Shown: positions 24,701 through 37,559, counted from the stretch's first letter. The stretch is 64,000 nt of DNA from Penicillium oxalicum (GCF_001723175.1 NC_064657.1:1-64000); one strand, 5' to 3'. Translations and numbers: made by a program. Notes: generated by a model from the letters alone, not told the origin.

Positions 24701-27465
24701 TATAGCTAATACGTAGCTTTTTGAACGCCTTTATTACTCCTCGATATTCTAATTTTCTAGTATCGTATATTTGCTCTGATTTAGACTAAACCCCTAACTC
24801 GTATCGTGCTACTATCGTACCCCTTCTCTTTTCTGTATCAAAACGCACCCTATCCTATTTTTAACGCGTCTACTATAAGCGTTAGGTCTAACAGATTCTA
24901 GCTATAATCGACTAGTATAACCGCCGGAAAACTATATAGTATCTCCTTGATCTTCTTAAAGGTATTCTGTTTATTATTACCCTAATCGAATATCGTATCC
25001 TTCCGTAATATCGTATATACGGCGCTATAATATACTAAAAATCCTTTACCAGAATTCGAAAGTAGACCGTAAGACTAATAAAAGAGCGTACCTTATCGCG
25101 ATTAATAGGGAGGCTAGTCGGCTAACTTAGAAATTTTCCGCTTATTAGGTCTGCGCCCGTTAGAATCGTATACCTAGCCTACAATTTCAAGGCCGGATAT
25201 TATAAGTTACGATTTTTCTGCAGAAACTCTCGCTCCCGTAAGTTCTAAAAGGTATAGGGTCTTGTCTAGATTTTGTATATATTCTAAGATAAACCTCCTA
25301 ATCCCTAGTCTTGCAAACTCGTTATTATACCGGGTCTTAGGTCCTTTAACCGGAATATATCTATAAAAGGTTTAGTAATATAGAATATTAGCTAGGATCT
25401 ATATAACTACTCTTTAGAATTACGGTACAGAATTCGAAGCCCCTTAATAATATAGTCTGCCTTAGCAAACCGATCGGGGTCTGAATCGCGTTATATTTCG
25501 ATCGCGACTATCTAGAGTTATCTAGTTATACCCGGAAAATAGATTAATAGCGGACGATATTACTATGCCTGAAAATTCTTTAACGAATTCGTCCGTATTA
25601 GGGGGCATATTCGTATCTCGCACTACTTTGTTAATATATATTATAGCGTTTACTATACGATATTTTCTATTCTTCTTGCGTACAAAAACTAAGGATTTCG
25701 GTAGGGACTATCGCAATATTCTAGGACCCCTTTTTGCAATCTTTCCTATAATATCTCTTTAACTACACCTTTTAGCGCTAGCGGGATTCGAAATCTAGGA
25801 TACTACTAGGCCTTATACCGAATCGTCTTAATACGTTATAGCGGTATTACTTCCGGGAAAATAAAGATATATAGGACTAATCCTACGCAAAACAACCTTC
25901 TCTTTTGAATAGTATCTCGCGTAATAATCCTTTTTCTTTCGGCAGAAGATCCTTTCTAATTAATATTTTCTGCTCCCTTTTAGGTATTAGACGCGTACCT
26001 CTTCGATATAGAGATCCGCGGTATTAGCAGATTATTAAATTCACTTTTAATATTAGACGCGCGATATTTAGTAAAGTATTTCTTTTCGCAGATTTCCTTC
26101 TAATTCGTATAACTAGTTAGCACCGATCTATCGTTTTCGGTCGCGTTAACTAGTTTAATCTTATCCGCTACTCTTTTAACAAAGTATAAACCGGTATACC
26201 TATACCGTAGGGTTAGGGCTCGGATTTATAGTTAAAAGATACCTTAGTCGTAGAAATCTTATAGTAATATCCTGCGGCTACCTACGCGGAATCTTATAGT
26301 TATAGCTAAATCTTAATTTATCAAAATTTTTAATATCTTTCCGTCTCTTGTATTTTAAATTTTTAGTGCTTTTGTAGCGTTTTTAGAGGGCACTATTAAA
26401 ACGTATAGTAAATTATAGCCTATTTTTAGCGTCGGCGTCTTATTTATTATACCGGAAGTATCGCGATTAGGCTTCCGGATATCCTAAAAAATCTACCTCC
26501 GTATTCGTAGGTTCTGCAAAATCTTTAGGCTATAGCTAGTGCTCCTAGACCGAAGTTTTCTTACTCGGAGAATATACCTTAAAGACTAACTTCCTAGTCC
26601 GGTCTTCCGAAAAGACTACTATTTTAACAGAACTATTAATTTTCTCCGTAGTAGAAGCTATTATATCGCGTAACTAGATTCGTCCTAGGAGAATCTCTGC
26701 TATATAATCCTTTTAATTATATAGTAAGAGTGCGTTATAATATCGCCGATTAAAATAGGTAAGCCTTCCGTAACTCCGTAAAAGGGACGCGTTCGGCTAT
26801 TAATAGGCACTATATATAGCTTTAGATCTTTTCGAATATTAAGGTTCAATATGCGTGCCGTTTCTAGGGAAATAAGATTAACTAATAATCCCTAATTAAT
26901 CGTAGCTTTAAGCTTATGCCTATATACGTATACCTTTGTACGCAAGAGCCCTCTGGTATATTCCTTAACCGTACCCGAATTTCGCGGCGCAGAGATTCGC
27001 ACCGATCTCCTAAGATCCTGCACCGCGCGGTTACTTTATCTACTTTTGCAACTCGCTAAGTAGTAGCGAAGTGTACGGGCGTAGTAGTATTCGTAGTATC
27101 CGTAGTAATCATAGGCACCGAAGGTTCGAAGGAATTCGCAATATTTCTGACTTAGCTACGTAGTTACGGTGATATAAATATCAGATTACCTAGTATAATC
27201 GTAGGCGGTATAGGAATAGCTAGCAATTTTCTAGCAATTTCTTCCTTACGTTAGGTAGTAGCATCCGCGGAAGGTTTTAGGCGCTTTTAGATAGTCGACG
27301 AATTTCCCGGTCCAGACGGGTAAGTAGGCGTCGAAAATCTTACGTCTTGACTAGCTCTCTAGGTCTGACTACCCTAGTCTTAGATTTCTTCTACAGAAGA
27401 ATCTCGCGGCTAACGTTTAGTTAGCGATCCTGTTCCCGCCTATAAATTTCTTCTGCAGAAGAAAT
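21782..27465. repeat. Dispersed palindrome TTTCTTCTGCAGAAGAAA in element C
   Basis: The self-complementary core TTTCTTCTGCAGAAGAAA is present at 21782, 21835, 24362 and 27446, and as one-base or truncated variants at 22650, 27383 and 29369 (the last two have TACAG where the others have TGCAG). It falls in the extra 3' region, in pol and in gag. In the minus frame it reads ISSAEE. Its TG and CA are preserved in a background where these are depleted. Confidence 0.7.
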
Positions 27466-29974
27466 TCGCAAAGGGGCTAGTGCTATATCCGCTATTATAT
27501 CGTCTTTATTAATAGTCGCTAGACGGTATCTACTCGGACGTATACTACGCACTTTCGCATAATTTCAGACTAGTTAGAGCGCTTGCGACCGGCTAGTTAT
27601 CTATTAATAGCGAAGACTTCTCCTTGCATATTTCGTCTTCGCTCCCTTCTAATCCTTCGAAATTAGCGTCTTTTCTAAGGGAAATCCCTACTAAATCTAC
27701 CTAAGTAGTATAAATTTCGGAGTGTAGTAAGAATAGACCCCTAAATATAATTAAGGCGTAGTAATAGTAGAGATAGCGTTAACGCTTACGCGTTAACTCT
27801 TCTACTACTAGTACTAGTCCGGAACTATATCCTTCCAAAATTAGTACCTCTCTTGCGCGCCTCCGGTCTATTCTTACTAACCCTTCCGAGTACTACCGAT
27901 TTAGTTTATTCCGGTAGTATAGTCCTTTATTTTATATACTTAGATAGACAGGATAACGGTTACCCGATACCCTTTATTCCTATACTAGTAGTAACTATAG
28001 ATATCTATCTTGCAGGTATATAAGCAGGGTTATTTCGGTTATTATTTTTCGCGATTAGGTACTAAACTAAGACTCTCTGTTTATCGGTAGCCTTCCGCTA
28101 GTCTTTAATAACCTTTAGTATATTTACGACAGACCGTTAAAAGCTTTCGTTAAACTTTCTAAATCCTGTCCTCTTAGAGAGCTCGTATTCTTAATCGCAG
28201 AACCTCTATTTTTCGGAGTATCTATTATTTTCCGTCCTCGTACGATTTTTCTCTAGAATCCGCGTAGACCTAGATTCCTTTCTCGGGCACTACGTAGCCT
28301 ATCGCGAGATCGTAATCCTTCTAGTAATTTAGATCCCTAGTAGCTTTTTCGATCTAATCGAAAGAGATCCGTCTTTTGCTCCTAGAAGGGTAGTTAATAT
28401 TAATTTTCTCCTTCTTAATTAATTTCGATCTTAACTTTTCGGGTAGTCCTTCGATAAACTAAGTATATCGTTCTAAATCGCTAATATCTCCTCTCTTTAC
28501 TAGATACGAGGAAATAGACGAAAAGGTAGTTAAGTATACGTAAAAGTCGTCCTATTCGATACGATTCCTGCAGAAACTCTGTAGCTAGGTACGGGTATAG
28601 GTAGCCTATAGGCTATCCGTATCGCGATACTAATCTTTAAAGTCCTAGAAAAACTCTTCCTTGTTCTTCGCTTACTAGTTAGTATTCGCCTTAACCTATA
28701 TACGCTATAGCTAACCGTAGTAATCTAGAAGGATCTCCAAAATTCGCGCGTTGTTTCTTATATTATAGCGCTTATATATACGTTCAAAACTATCTAAGAA
28801 TTCTGATATATTTCTGCCTTCGAATCGTGGCGTACTAGGGGTCCTAGCTTAGGTATAGTCCTAACTATATATCGCAAAGTTTGTATCTCTGAATTAGGCG
28901 TATAAACTTGCGTTAGTATTAGCGAAGGAGCTAGTCTCGGCGGTAGCGGCGGCGGTAGCGGTACTCTCTCGCTAAACCCTTTAGGCGATCCTTTAGCAGA
29001 CTCAGAAGGGGCTCGATTACTAGGATCACGATAGGTATCGAAAGAGGTTATATTTATAGGTATATCTAAAGATATTCTGTAGTCGTTTAGTTTTTAGATT
29101 ACGATAATTGCTTTAGCTTCGTAGGCTCTGTCTAGTCCGGATATTTTTAGGGTTTTTTAGGTATAATAGTATCTAGAGGGATATAGCAAGATTCGCAAGG
29201 TAATTAACTCTTAAATTTAACGAAGTCGTAAAATTAGTAGCTAGTCTAGATAGTAGCGCTATTCCTAATTCTTTTCGATTTTTCTTAGTTTTTCACTCTC
29301 TTCTTATAGCCGTTCCTTTCTTTTTTATCGCTTTTCGTCGTCCGTTTAGTATACGTTTTTCTCGTGTTTTCTTCTACAGAAGAATTTTAACTACCGTTTT
29401 AGTATAGTATTCTCTTCTAGTAAGATCGTTATATTAGCCGCCTATAGAAACCTTTCTAAAGCGATAAACTAACTCTATATAAAGTTCGGATAGACTAAGT
29501 TATCTGTTAATATAATTAGTCCGGAGACATTTTTAGCAATCGAATTAATATATCTCGATCCTCTTAGTATCGATCGGCTAATAATCCGCGAACGAGCTAG
29601 GTATACCGGTCGAACAAAGGCATAGTGTTAGCCGTAAGACCCTCGGTAGGAGCAGCCCCCTATATATAGCTAAAAGTCGCGTATTTAGCTATAATATAAG
29701 GTATTAGTTTCGAACAATAGTCTCAATTTCTCTCAATTTTTCGTAGGGTCAAACGCGTTACCCACTTTTTTGCAGAAAAGTGCAGAATTTCTCAATCATA
29801 GCGGTAGTCGTAATAGTAGCGGTCGTAGTAGTCGTTCAGTCGTCTCAGTCTTAGCAGTCTTAGCAGCAATCTCAGCAGCAATCAGTAGCGGATCCTTTCA
29901 TAATCGCATCGTAGGAATAGTATGGTCCTCTATCTCAGCCACCTTTATTGCAAAGCCCCTGCGTCGGTCACTAA

Positions 29975-30322
29975 TAAAGAGGGGAATGCTCACGGCAGTC
30001 TGATCTCACCAGACAGGTCGAGTCATAGAGGAACCAAACCAAACCTACAAGCACGCAAGTCCTAGAATCCTCCAAAGTAATCGTGAGATCCGATATCAGG
30101 TACTAAAGGCAGGAATCAAAAAGAGTATGATATTTCAAGTGTAAGGAATCTGACTGTAAAGACTGTCCTGAATCCTCCGTCCAAACTGTTGTTTAAGTAT
30201 GATGATGATGCCGGATCCCGCAAGCTAGGTCCTAGATAACCTTCCTCGGCGGTAAGGCTCTCAGGCATCTCCTACTACTGAATATCCGCCTTTAAGTACA
30301 TGCAACCGAATCCCCCACTACA
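29975..30322 (-). repeat. LTR of element C (5' LTR)
   Basis: Starts TAAAGAGGGGAATGCTC (the partner has TGAAG) and ends CCCCACTACA. It is followed by CTAG, which matches the bases before the other LTR. The minus-strand interior of the element begins just to the left of 29975. Confidence 0.92.
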
Positions 30323-32098
30323 CTAGGAGGTTCTCGACTAATATCTGCTTTTAAAGTAGCGAGATTAAGTTAACCTCGTAATCGGCTAGTAGCTATCGCC
30401 TAGATAGCCTATTAGTAGGGTTTAGCTTCCCTACCCGATACTTAATTATAAAGTTAAAGGGGGTTAATAATAGATACTATCTTACCTATCTCCTATTTAG
30501 CTTTGTCTGCTTTATAAACGCCTATAGGCTAGCGTAGTCTAAATAGACTTCGATTAGGTAGATACTTCCCTCTAGATAGTGCCGCTATTTAAAGGAGTAG
30601 ATAATTACGAATAGCTCCTAATCCGGGGTCCCCTATTAGGTTTTAGCCTCTAAGAATTTCTTAGACTATATAGCTACTAGGTACTAAGCTCCCTAGTTAT
30701 TAGGCTAGGATATAATACCCGCTATAGCCTCGTTTAACGCGTCGGTTTCGAGGCGGATAGGTCCTATAGGGTCGAAGTATTATAGTAGAGGGGCTATTTA
30801 GAAGGCGGCGATTAGGTAGCGGAAAGCTACCTATTCTTCGAGTATTAGGGATACCTTCCCTAGTTTCTTACTATTCTTGCTTCCCTTTAGAAGGGAGGTT
30901 AGAGGTAGTACGATCTTTAAATAATTCCGAATAAATCTCTAGTAATAGTTCATAAACCCTAGGAAGACTTAGATATCCCGGTAGGTAGTAGGTAGTTCCT
31001 AGTTTATAATATCCTTAACTTATTAGGGGTCTATCGAGACTCCCTTAGTTAAGATAACAAATCCGAGGAAGTCGATATAGGACGAGTAGAACACGTACTT
31101 AGAGGCCTTTATATATAGGCTGGCTTCCTAGAGCTAAGAGATAACGTTCCGGAGGTGCCCTATATACTCTTCCCTCGTCTTCGAGAAGATAAGGATATTA
31201 TTAAGGTAGGTAACTATATAGATATCGAGAACGTCGTAGAAGGCGGTATAGATATAATTTTAGAAGGTAGCTAGGGCGTTAGTAAGGCCGAAGGGTATAA
31301 CTATATATTCGAAGTATCTATAACGGATTCGGAAGACGGTCTTCTACTTGTCTCCCTCTTTAATATAGATCCGGTAGTATACGTCTTAGATATCGATCTT
31401 ACTAAAGAATTTTGCGTTAGCTACCTAGTCGAGGATCTCGGAGATAAGGAGGAGAGGGTATCGATTTTTAATCGATACTTTATTAAGTCCCTGATAGTCG
31501 ACGTATAGCTATAGGGTCCCGTCCGCCTTAGGAATAAAAAGGACTAGTACCCTAGTAGGGCTCTTAGAGGGTCTAATATATCTGTTCGCTATATTTTTAT
31601 CGAGGTAGCGTTTTAATTCCCTGAGTTCCTTCTAGGAGAGAGGGTAGATAGGGCCGAATAGCACCTTTATATCGGGTAAGAGGTCGATAGTATAGTCGTA
31701 CTAGTTAGAAGAGGGAAGGGTCTTTAAGCTCGTTAAGGAGAAGAACTCTCGGTGTTCCTTAAGCTTAGGGGGTAGGTCTAGCTTACCCTTTCCTTCTATT
31801 TCCTCGTCTAGGGGAAGCTATACCTCTTCGGTCTCTAGTAGACAGACTATCGCGAAGACGTAAGCCTCGTTCCTTATAGATTTCGCAAATCTCCTAGGAT
31901 TTAATAGCTCGAAGGAGGGAGAGCCGAACTACTACTGCTAGTCTCTTACTAATAGGTAGAGGTCAAGGTTATACAAGATAGTTATCGAGAGGAGAATTAG
32001 GCTTCCTTCTAGTCGCGGGTCCCGGTCTATCGCTATATAGGGGCGGGTAAATTAGCGCGTTATACTACGAGAGTTAGTTATACGGATAGGGATCTTCT
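30323..32098 (-). mobile_element. Gypsy element B, RT fragment
   Basis: Minus-strand pol of element B between elements C and hAT. The RT core reads YLNNILIFSKT at about 31180-31235; the usual YLDD aspartates have become Asn by the G-to-A change expected from RIP. The right end carries the 8-bp duplication GATCTTCT (32091-32098), which recurs on the far side of the hAT element. Confidence 0.8.
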
Positions 32099-35000
32099 TA
32101 GGCCTCGGCACGACCCGCGGGTGACCCTCACGACCCTGACCCTAACCCTTAGTTTTGAGGGTCAGGGTCCGAAGAGTGCGACCCTCCGGGCGGGTCCCCC
32201 CTAAGTACGACCCTCAACGGGTGACCCTCAGGGTCACCCGCGGGTCGTCAAACAGGGCAAACACAGTAAACTTACGACTTGCTCTGGGATACATAAATTG
32301 TGCAGTATTTGGCTGTATTCTGAGTATTTATATTATAGCTCTACGATAATAGACTCAGATCGGGCAGACAGAAATCGACTTCAAAAACCTCTTCTATTAA
32401 TCCACTAGATCTACTTTACTACACCGGACCTAGCTCATATCCATCGAGACGCTATAAGCGCTTTCGGACCCTCCCTGATACGCGGTGTTGTGTATTAGGT
32501 AAGGGAACTTTAGCATTATTATCGTTGTTCTCTTCTTTATCCGGCTTAGATGTCACACTTCTTCGCTATTTACCGAGCGCCTTCTTACTTAGGGGCTAAA
32601 AAGGAGGCTGTGATAGAGTTGATGCTGGATCCTCTTCTTCGTCGTTACTGATTAGATCAAAATTATCCTCCTTTGTGTCCCTTTCCTCTTTCGCTACCTG
32701 TTTCTCCTGATAGGAGAGATACTTATTAATCAATATACGTTAATCGTCCTCGATATTAAACCTTGATATACACATGAATATTATAAGATCCCTGATTATT
32801 TTAGGCTTAAGCGAACCTCGACGATAATAACAGACATCCCGAGCAGTATTAAAGAGTCGTTTAACTCCTGTACTGGTTGCGGGAATTGAGAGAATGTCCC
32901 GTGCAAGACGTGCAAGTGCTAGAAATTTATGTTGATAGTCTCTCCAGAAGATACGAGGAGGAGTTCGTATAGTTCCTGTAAGCAAGATTAGTTAAATATA
33001 TAAAAACTAGAATATAGTAATTCTTACCGCTCTCAAGATATTGCGCGAGTTTATCCTGTTTAGGGGCTAATACTTCTTGAGACTCCTCTATATCGCATAT
33101 TAGGGCAAGCTTATCCTGAGTATACATAGATAATAGAGCTTTTGGTAGAGGCGGATCCGTAAATCGCTGTTTATATCGCTCTAGGCGCTCTTCAAGACTC
33201 TTGCGATATCGCCTACGCTAATCCCGACCTAGTTCGTCCTAGTCCTTGCTAGAGAAGAACTAAAGCTTGTGCTACGGAGCGATGATTATACTAATCGCGT
33301 AGAGATCACTATCGATATAATTAGTTATACCGTAGTAATACGAAAGCTTTCTCTTTGCCGTATAAAGAGCAGTAAATATAACCTTTTTCTAGGTGACCTT
33401 CTTTTGTTAGAGCTAGCGAATCGACTTGTTAAGATGATTATAGAGCCTATTGTAGATGTAAAACACCCGATAGATAGTAATATCTCTCGACTTTGACAGA
33501 GTAGTCGTGAATTTAAAGAACGGTTTAGTAATACAGAGAAGGTATTTAATCTAGCGCTATTCTTCTCGGCTAAGCGCAAAATAGGATTGATCGTATTACG
33601 CGCAGAACTCGTCAAAAGTCGACTATAGCCGTTTTGCACGCCGTAGCATCAAGAATATCGAATTCTAGCGAGTCTTGACGTCCTAGATAGGAGCAAGCTT
33701 TTCTTCCCCGATCTGAAGATTATAGAAGGTTTCTCGTCGTTAAGGGCTAGTATTAATATAGATCGCAAGGCTTCGGACCTGGTAGATTATTTATAAGAAA
33801 AGTCATAAGGTAAAAGATAGGATATTGATTTTATACCTTATTTAGAGTAACAATAATATCTAGCTTTTGTAGTCTCCCGCGAAGAGACTTAGCGCGATCT
33901 TCAGACTATCGTATCTCCGCTATTTCATTTTCTGGGTTTGCTTTTATCTGTCTAAGGAGATCCTTTAAACTAAGCTGGATAATATGGGCAAGGCAAGGAA
34001 TTTGTATGATTATAGAGTCAGGGTTTAGCTCGAGCGACTGAATCGATTCCTGGATACTCGACATTAAAGTGCTGTTGTTCGATGCGTTATCGGTAGTCGC
34101 TATAAGTACGCGGTCTACAATCCTATGCTCTTGTAGAACCCGTAGAAGGATATCACTAAGATTGGTACTAGTATATAATCCAGAAAGAGGTTCAAAGCCA
34201 AGCAGAATTTCCCGGTATTCCTAAGCTTTATCGATGAAATAGCCTGTGATTACTATAAAGGCCTATCGGAAAGGGGACATCCAAACATCTAACGCAAGGG
34301 ATATTTTCGCATCTAGAGGAAGCTTTTAAAGAAGATTTTGTTACTACTCTTTTACTAAATCTCGAAGACGAGTTCGAATTGTCTTTAAGGATAGAATCTC
34401 TGGCCGAGAGGAGGCGCATCGCGCGTAGGAGATTATATTATAGAACTCCGGGTGTTCAATAAATTAGAAAGGAAGACGCGATATAGTCAAGAGTTTAAGA
34501 AGTTTATATTCCTAGACCTCCTGGGTAAAGACTATAGATCTAGTAGGGGCATTTTAGGCCTAGTAGTTTAGAATACGTTAGCCTTAAGCTATTTAATAGT
34601 GAATATATACGTACCGCATTCTCTATAAGCTACTTAATATTTAGTCTCTTAGTAAGAGACTTACGGTAATTGACCCCTCTAATATGCTTATTTATAGAGG
34701 ATATCCCAGTATAGCCATTTGCAGGATGGTCGAGAACCTTGCTACACTATTTACATATAACACCCGGTCTCCCAGTCTTCCTATTAGCGATCTGCTCGAA
34801 ATGCTACTAGCACTTAGCTTAGTATCTCCTATCCTAATAGATCCTTTTCTTCTTTCCGAAATCGGTCTGTAGCCACTACTTAACGAATACCTCTTTTGAC
34901 ATATCGGTGTAGAGAATGTATCCCTTTGTTTTGGTCGGACTAACGCGCTAGAGTGTATCAGGGATAGTAGGTAGGGGTTAAGGTCGAACGAACACGGAGT

Positions 35001-36051
35001 TAGATACCGAGGTAGCAGCTTGCTAGCTTCCTGAAGACTCGGGCGTAAATAACTGTGTATTATTAGGGAGATAGAGACACTAATCCTCCTTATAAATCGA
35101 GGAATATAGATCAGAAAATTCTGATAGTTATAATATAGGGTAGACGGCGTAGGGTAGAAAGTCAAGGAATGATCGTATAAACGAAAGACTTACAGAAAAG
35201 TTTGCGAGACTTTGCATAATTCCGGAGGAAAGCAAATACGTGCGTAGCTTCACGTAGCTACAAGGGACGTAGGTTGATAGATCACCTCTAGGTTCCACTT
35301 ATCTCTTACCTATGATTATGATTGGATCAATATTCAGGGTCGGTAAGGGTGACCCTTAAGACGACCCTTATAACCCTAGAAATTTCCGGGTAATCCTGAG
35401 GGTCACCCTCAGGGTCCTTCAGGGTCCTTTAAACCTTTTCGCAGTTAAATTTCTAAGGTCTTTCGGTTACTCTGCTTAATCTCACCTTAATAACTAGTCA
35501 AAATAGAGGAAAGGTAAGGGAAATATAAGCTACAGGATTACCTAAAACCTAATATCTATTTCACTACTAAGAATAAGTCAAAACAATTCGTGTAAAAAGA
35601 GGGCCTCTATAATGCAACATAAAATATATTTTCTACCAGCAGATACGATATACCCGAAGCGCAACCGCTAGATAGCCTTATATCTTACTACTAAGCGCCT
35701 AAGTCTTGGACAATTAGTTATTACTAAGGCCAAGATTATTGAATATAATTTAATTTCAAAGAATTTTATTTCGTAGGTTATGTTAAGACTACGTAAGACA
35801 GTTTCTCTCTTGAACAGCCGTAAATAATAGTATTTCGGAGAAATGATTCATCATTTTTATGCGTCCCTTTTAGGAAAAGTCGCCAAGGATTATGACATTT
35901 GAGGGTCGTTGAGGGTCGCAGCGGGTGACCCTCAACGGACTTCAGCGACCCTCAGGGTAGGGTCAGGGTAGCTAGCCTCGGACCCGACCCTCAGGAGGGT
36001 CGGGTCTAGGTTCCAGATCTTGGACCCAAGTGAGGGTCATGCCGAGGTCTA
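32099..36051 (-). mobile_element. hAT DNA transposon, nested in gypsy B
   Basis: A 3,953-bp element with 8-bp target duplications GATCTTCT at 32091-32098 and 36052-36059. The 18-bp terminal inverted repeats are TAGGCCTCGGCACGACCC on the left and TAGACCTCGGCATGACCC read inward from the right; they differ at two positions, both transitions. TAG ends and 8-bp duplications are hallmarks of hAT. Clusters of GGGTC/GACCC direct and inverted motifs lie just inside both ends (32105-32260, 35335-35430, 35900-36035), as expected for transposase-binding subterminal repeats. The transposase inside is RIP-mutated and broken. Confidence 0.92.
32740..35100 (-). pseudogene. hAT transposase, RIP-inactivated
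   Basis: The C-terminal hAT dimerisation region is clear at 32985-32740 (LARLARDILSIPATSTGVKR, then LFNTARDVCYYRRGSLKP). The frame just upstream reads QEVLAPKQDKLAQYLESG, with about 70 bases between them that may be an intron. Further upstream the frame is scattered over many stops. A stretch near 34800-34600 looks like the Cys-rich N-terminal zinc finger with Cys codons turned to Tyr or stop. The protein would have cut and rejoined DNA at the element's ends; it cannot be made from this copy. Confidence 0.75.
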
Positions 36052-36435
36052 GATCTTCTATACTCCGTAGGTAGGTATCTCCTGTATATTTATCGTATTA
36101 ATTAGGGGGGCCGTTAGCTTAGCTTAGTCGAACTTATAAAATTGCACGAATTCCTAGCTAACTAGATTAACTTTAGCCCCGCTATCGAGGTCCGCGTAGG
36201 TCTCGAGGTTATCCCGGACAGTAATCCTAATATTAAAGCGGGTCCGGGTCCCTATAAGAGTAGGAGGCGAAGAAGGGGTCTTTACTTCGCCTCCCAGTCT
36301 TTTCCCCGGATAGCCGCTTAAACCGTTCTTTTCTTCTATCGATATTTATTCGCGAAGTATTCCCTACTCCTATAGAGGTAGTAGGTCTTCTTTTTGCCGT
36401 CCTCCCCTACGTGTAACGAGATCTACTTTTGCAAG
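36052..36435 (-). mobile_element. Gypsy element B, gag zinc knuckle and protease fragment
   Basis: Minus-strand coding DNA on the far side of the hAT element. The protease active-site region reads YADLDSGAKVNLVS near 36165-36200. Upstream, a gag zinc knuckle C-x2-C-x4-H-x4-C is recognisable near 36325-36375 with its Cys and His replaced by Tyr (YYLYRSREYFANKYR). B is cut off at about 36435, where DNA of normal composition starts, so the 5' LTR and most of gag are absent. Confidence 0.7.
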
Positions 36436-37559
36436 GTAGAAGGACTTGATTGTCAGGGAAGAAGAGGGCGCCGCTGGTCAATAATTGATTTCAAGACTAA
36501 TTCTTAAGGATCCCTCGAGGGACCCTCGAGGGAGCTATCTTATAGCACTCCAGAATTCCGCACGGGGGCCTCGTAGCCCCCTTTGCTGCAAGCCTGCGCG
36601 ATAGAACCTGAGAGGTTCGAAACCTTCGGAGTGGTAGTGCAATCTTTGCCTGGTTCTTTAGCTTCCAGGGCCTGCGGGATCCGGTGATACATGTGAGAGG
36701 TCAGAGGGTCGGTGATAAGGAAGGGGTCTTGGGGTGGATGGGTGCCTAAGGCTGCACTGTTGGTTTCTGATTACCTGATGGTGCTAGGTGCTAGGAGGGG
36801 TGTGGGCCTGAGGTCTTCCGGGGGCTGATCGGGGAGATACAACAAAGGAACCCCCGTTACAATAGGTGTGTCCGATACCTCCAAGGTATATGCGGCAGAG
36901 CTGAGAGGACTAGTTCTAGCACTATATATAGTTGATCTCTTCGTATCTAAGCAATAGTATCACTGCTATGTGATACTGCTACGACGTTCTAGATCGCCAC
37001 ATACCTGAGTGTAACACCTACATGCACAATTCCGGGCAATTCTATCCACAGTACTTCAATACCCGAAGCAAGGACAAGTAAATATAAGTTGATGAGCCAT
37101 GTGCGAAGGCTCTAGCTGGCAATCAGCTGGCGTCTGACTGTTCTTCCGTGGAGGGGCATGAGTGTTATTCTATTTGCGTTTGGCTTCCCTACACAGTGTG
37201 CGTAGCTGTCGTCCTGTTGTTTGTGCCTGTTTGATTACTCAGAACCCCTCCTGAGATTGGAGGTCGTAGCTACGGAGTACATGCTATCGGAAGAGAACCA
37301 TCTTATCTAGGTAGTAGATGCACACCAGGATTTTTCGAGCGGATGGTCGCAAAGCACTTCTAGCATCGTAGGTGTTATGCTTTGTCTGCGACCGATACGA
37401 GTCGGGGGCGCATGAACACTTCGGAACTGTCGCAAGCTCTTGCGGATATTCTCGCTCGTCCGTTCGCTACATCCAGAACGGAAACTTCAATAACTACGTA
37501 GAATGGTGCAATTTTGGACTAGACACACAATAATAGACGCAGATATTGAACAGCCTCAG
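36436..37559. mobile_element. Fragment of LINE RNase H and unassigned DNA
   Basis: Normal-composition DNA between the RIP-mutated block and the AAA pseudogene. At about 36857-36945 the plus strand reads TIGVSDTSKVYAAELRGLVL, matching the start of a LINE RNase H domain, but I see no convincing continuation. The GC-rich stretch at 36520-36840 has no clear frame. The remainder up to 37559 holds nothing I recognise. Confidence 0.45.

Larger units (their letters stand above)
19666..30322 (-). mobile_element. Gypsy-type LTR retrotransposon C, 10.7 kb, nested in B
   Basis: Two 348-bp LTRs flank almost 10 kb of RIP-mutated DNA; CTAG on both outer sides is the likely target duplication. Pol lies on the minus strand. 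The RT-RNase H connection is readable at about 24560-25150 (for example YSAVYTILRKDTIFD, then a stop, then GNNKQ, and further on FDFDIKYIPRTKNSAANSL). Integrase should follow toward 23100 and gag lies toward 29900. About 2.8 kb between the pol end (near 22900) and the 20013 LTR edge is extra to a standard gypsy element; it contains minus-strand open stretches and repeated palindromes. Unlike A and B, many TGC/GCA and CTG/CAG triplets remain, so RIP was weaker or of different context preference here. Confidence 0.82.

Noticed and set aside
25565..25762. 65-codon hydrophobic plus-strand frame
   Set aside because: It is antisense to RIP-mutated pol of element C; long frames without TGA are expected when TG is depleted.
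29770..30003. 77-codon Ser-rich plus-strand frame
   Set aside because: It is antisense to the gag start of element C and runs into the LTR; the minus-strand reading is the likelier coding one.
32120..32160. Telomere-like GACCCTGACCCTAACCC tract inside the chromosome arm
   Set aside because: It belongs to the GACCC/GGGTC subterminal repeat cluster at the hAT left end; only one or two units resemble CCCTAA.
33325..33639. 104-codon minus-strand frame in the hAT element
   Set aside because: Out of register with the recognised transposase segments and without similarity to them.
34692..35165. 157-codon minus-strand frame inside the hAT element
   Set aside because: Its translation lacks hAT features, whereas another frame of the same strand shows the Cys-rich N-terminal finger; it is a by-product of composition.
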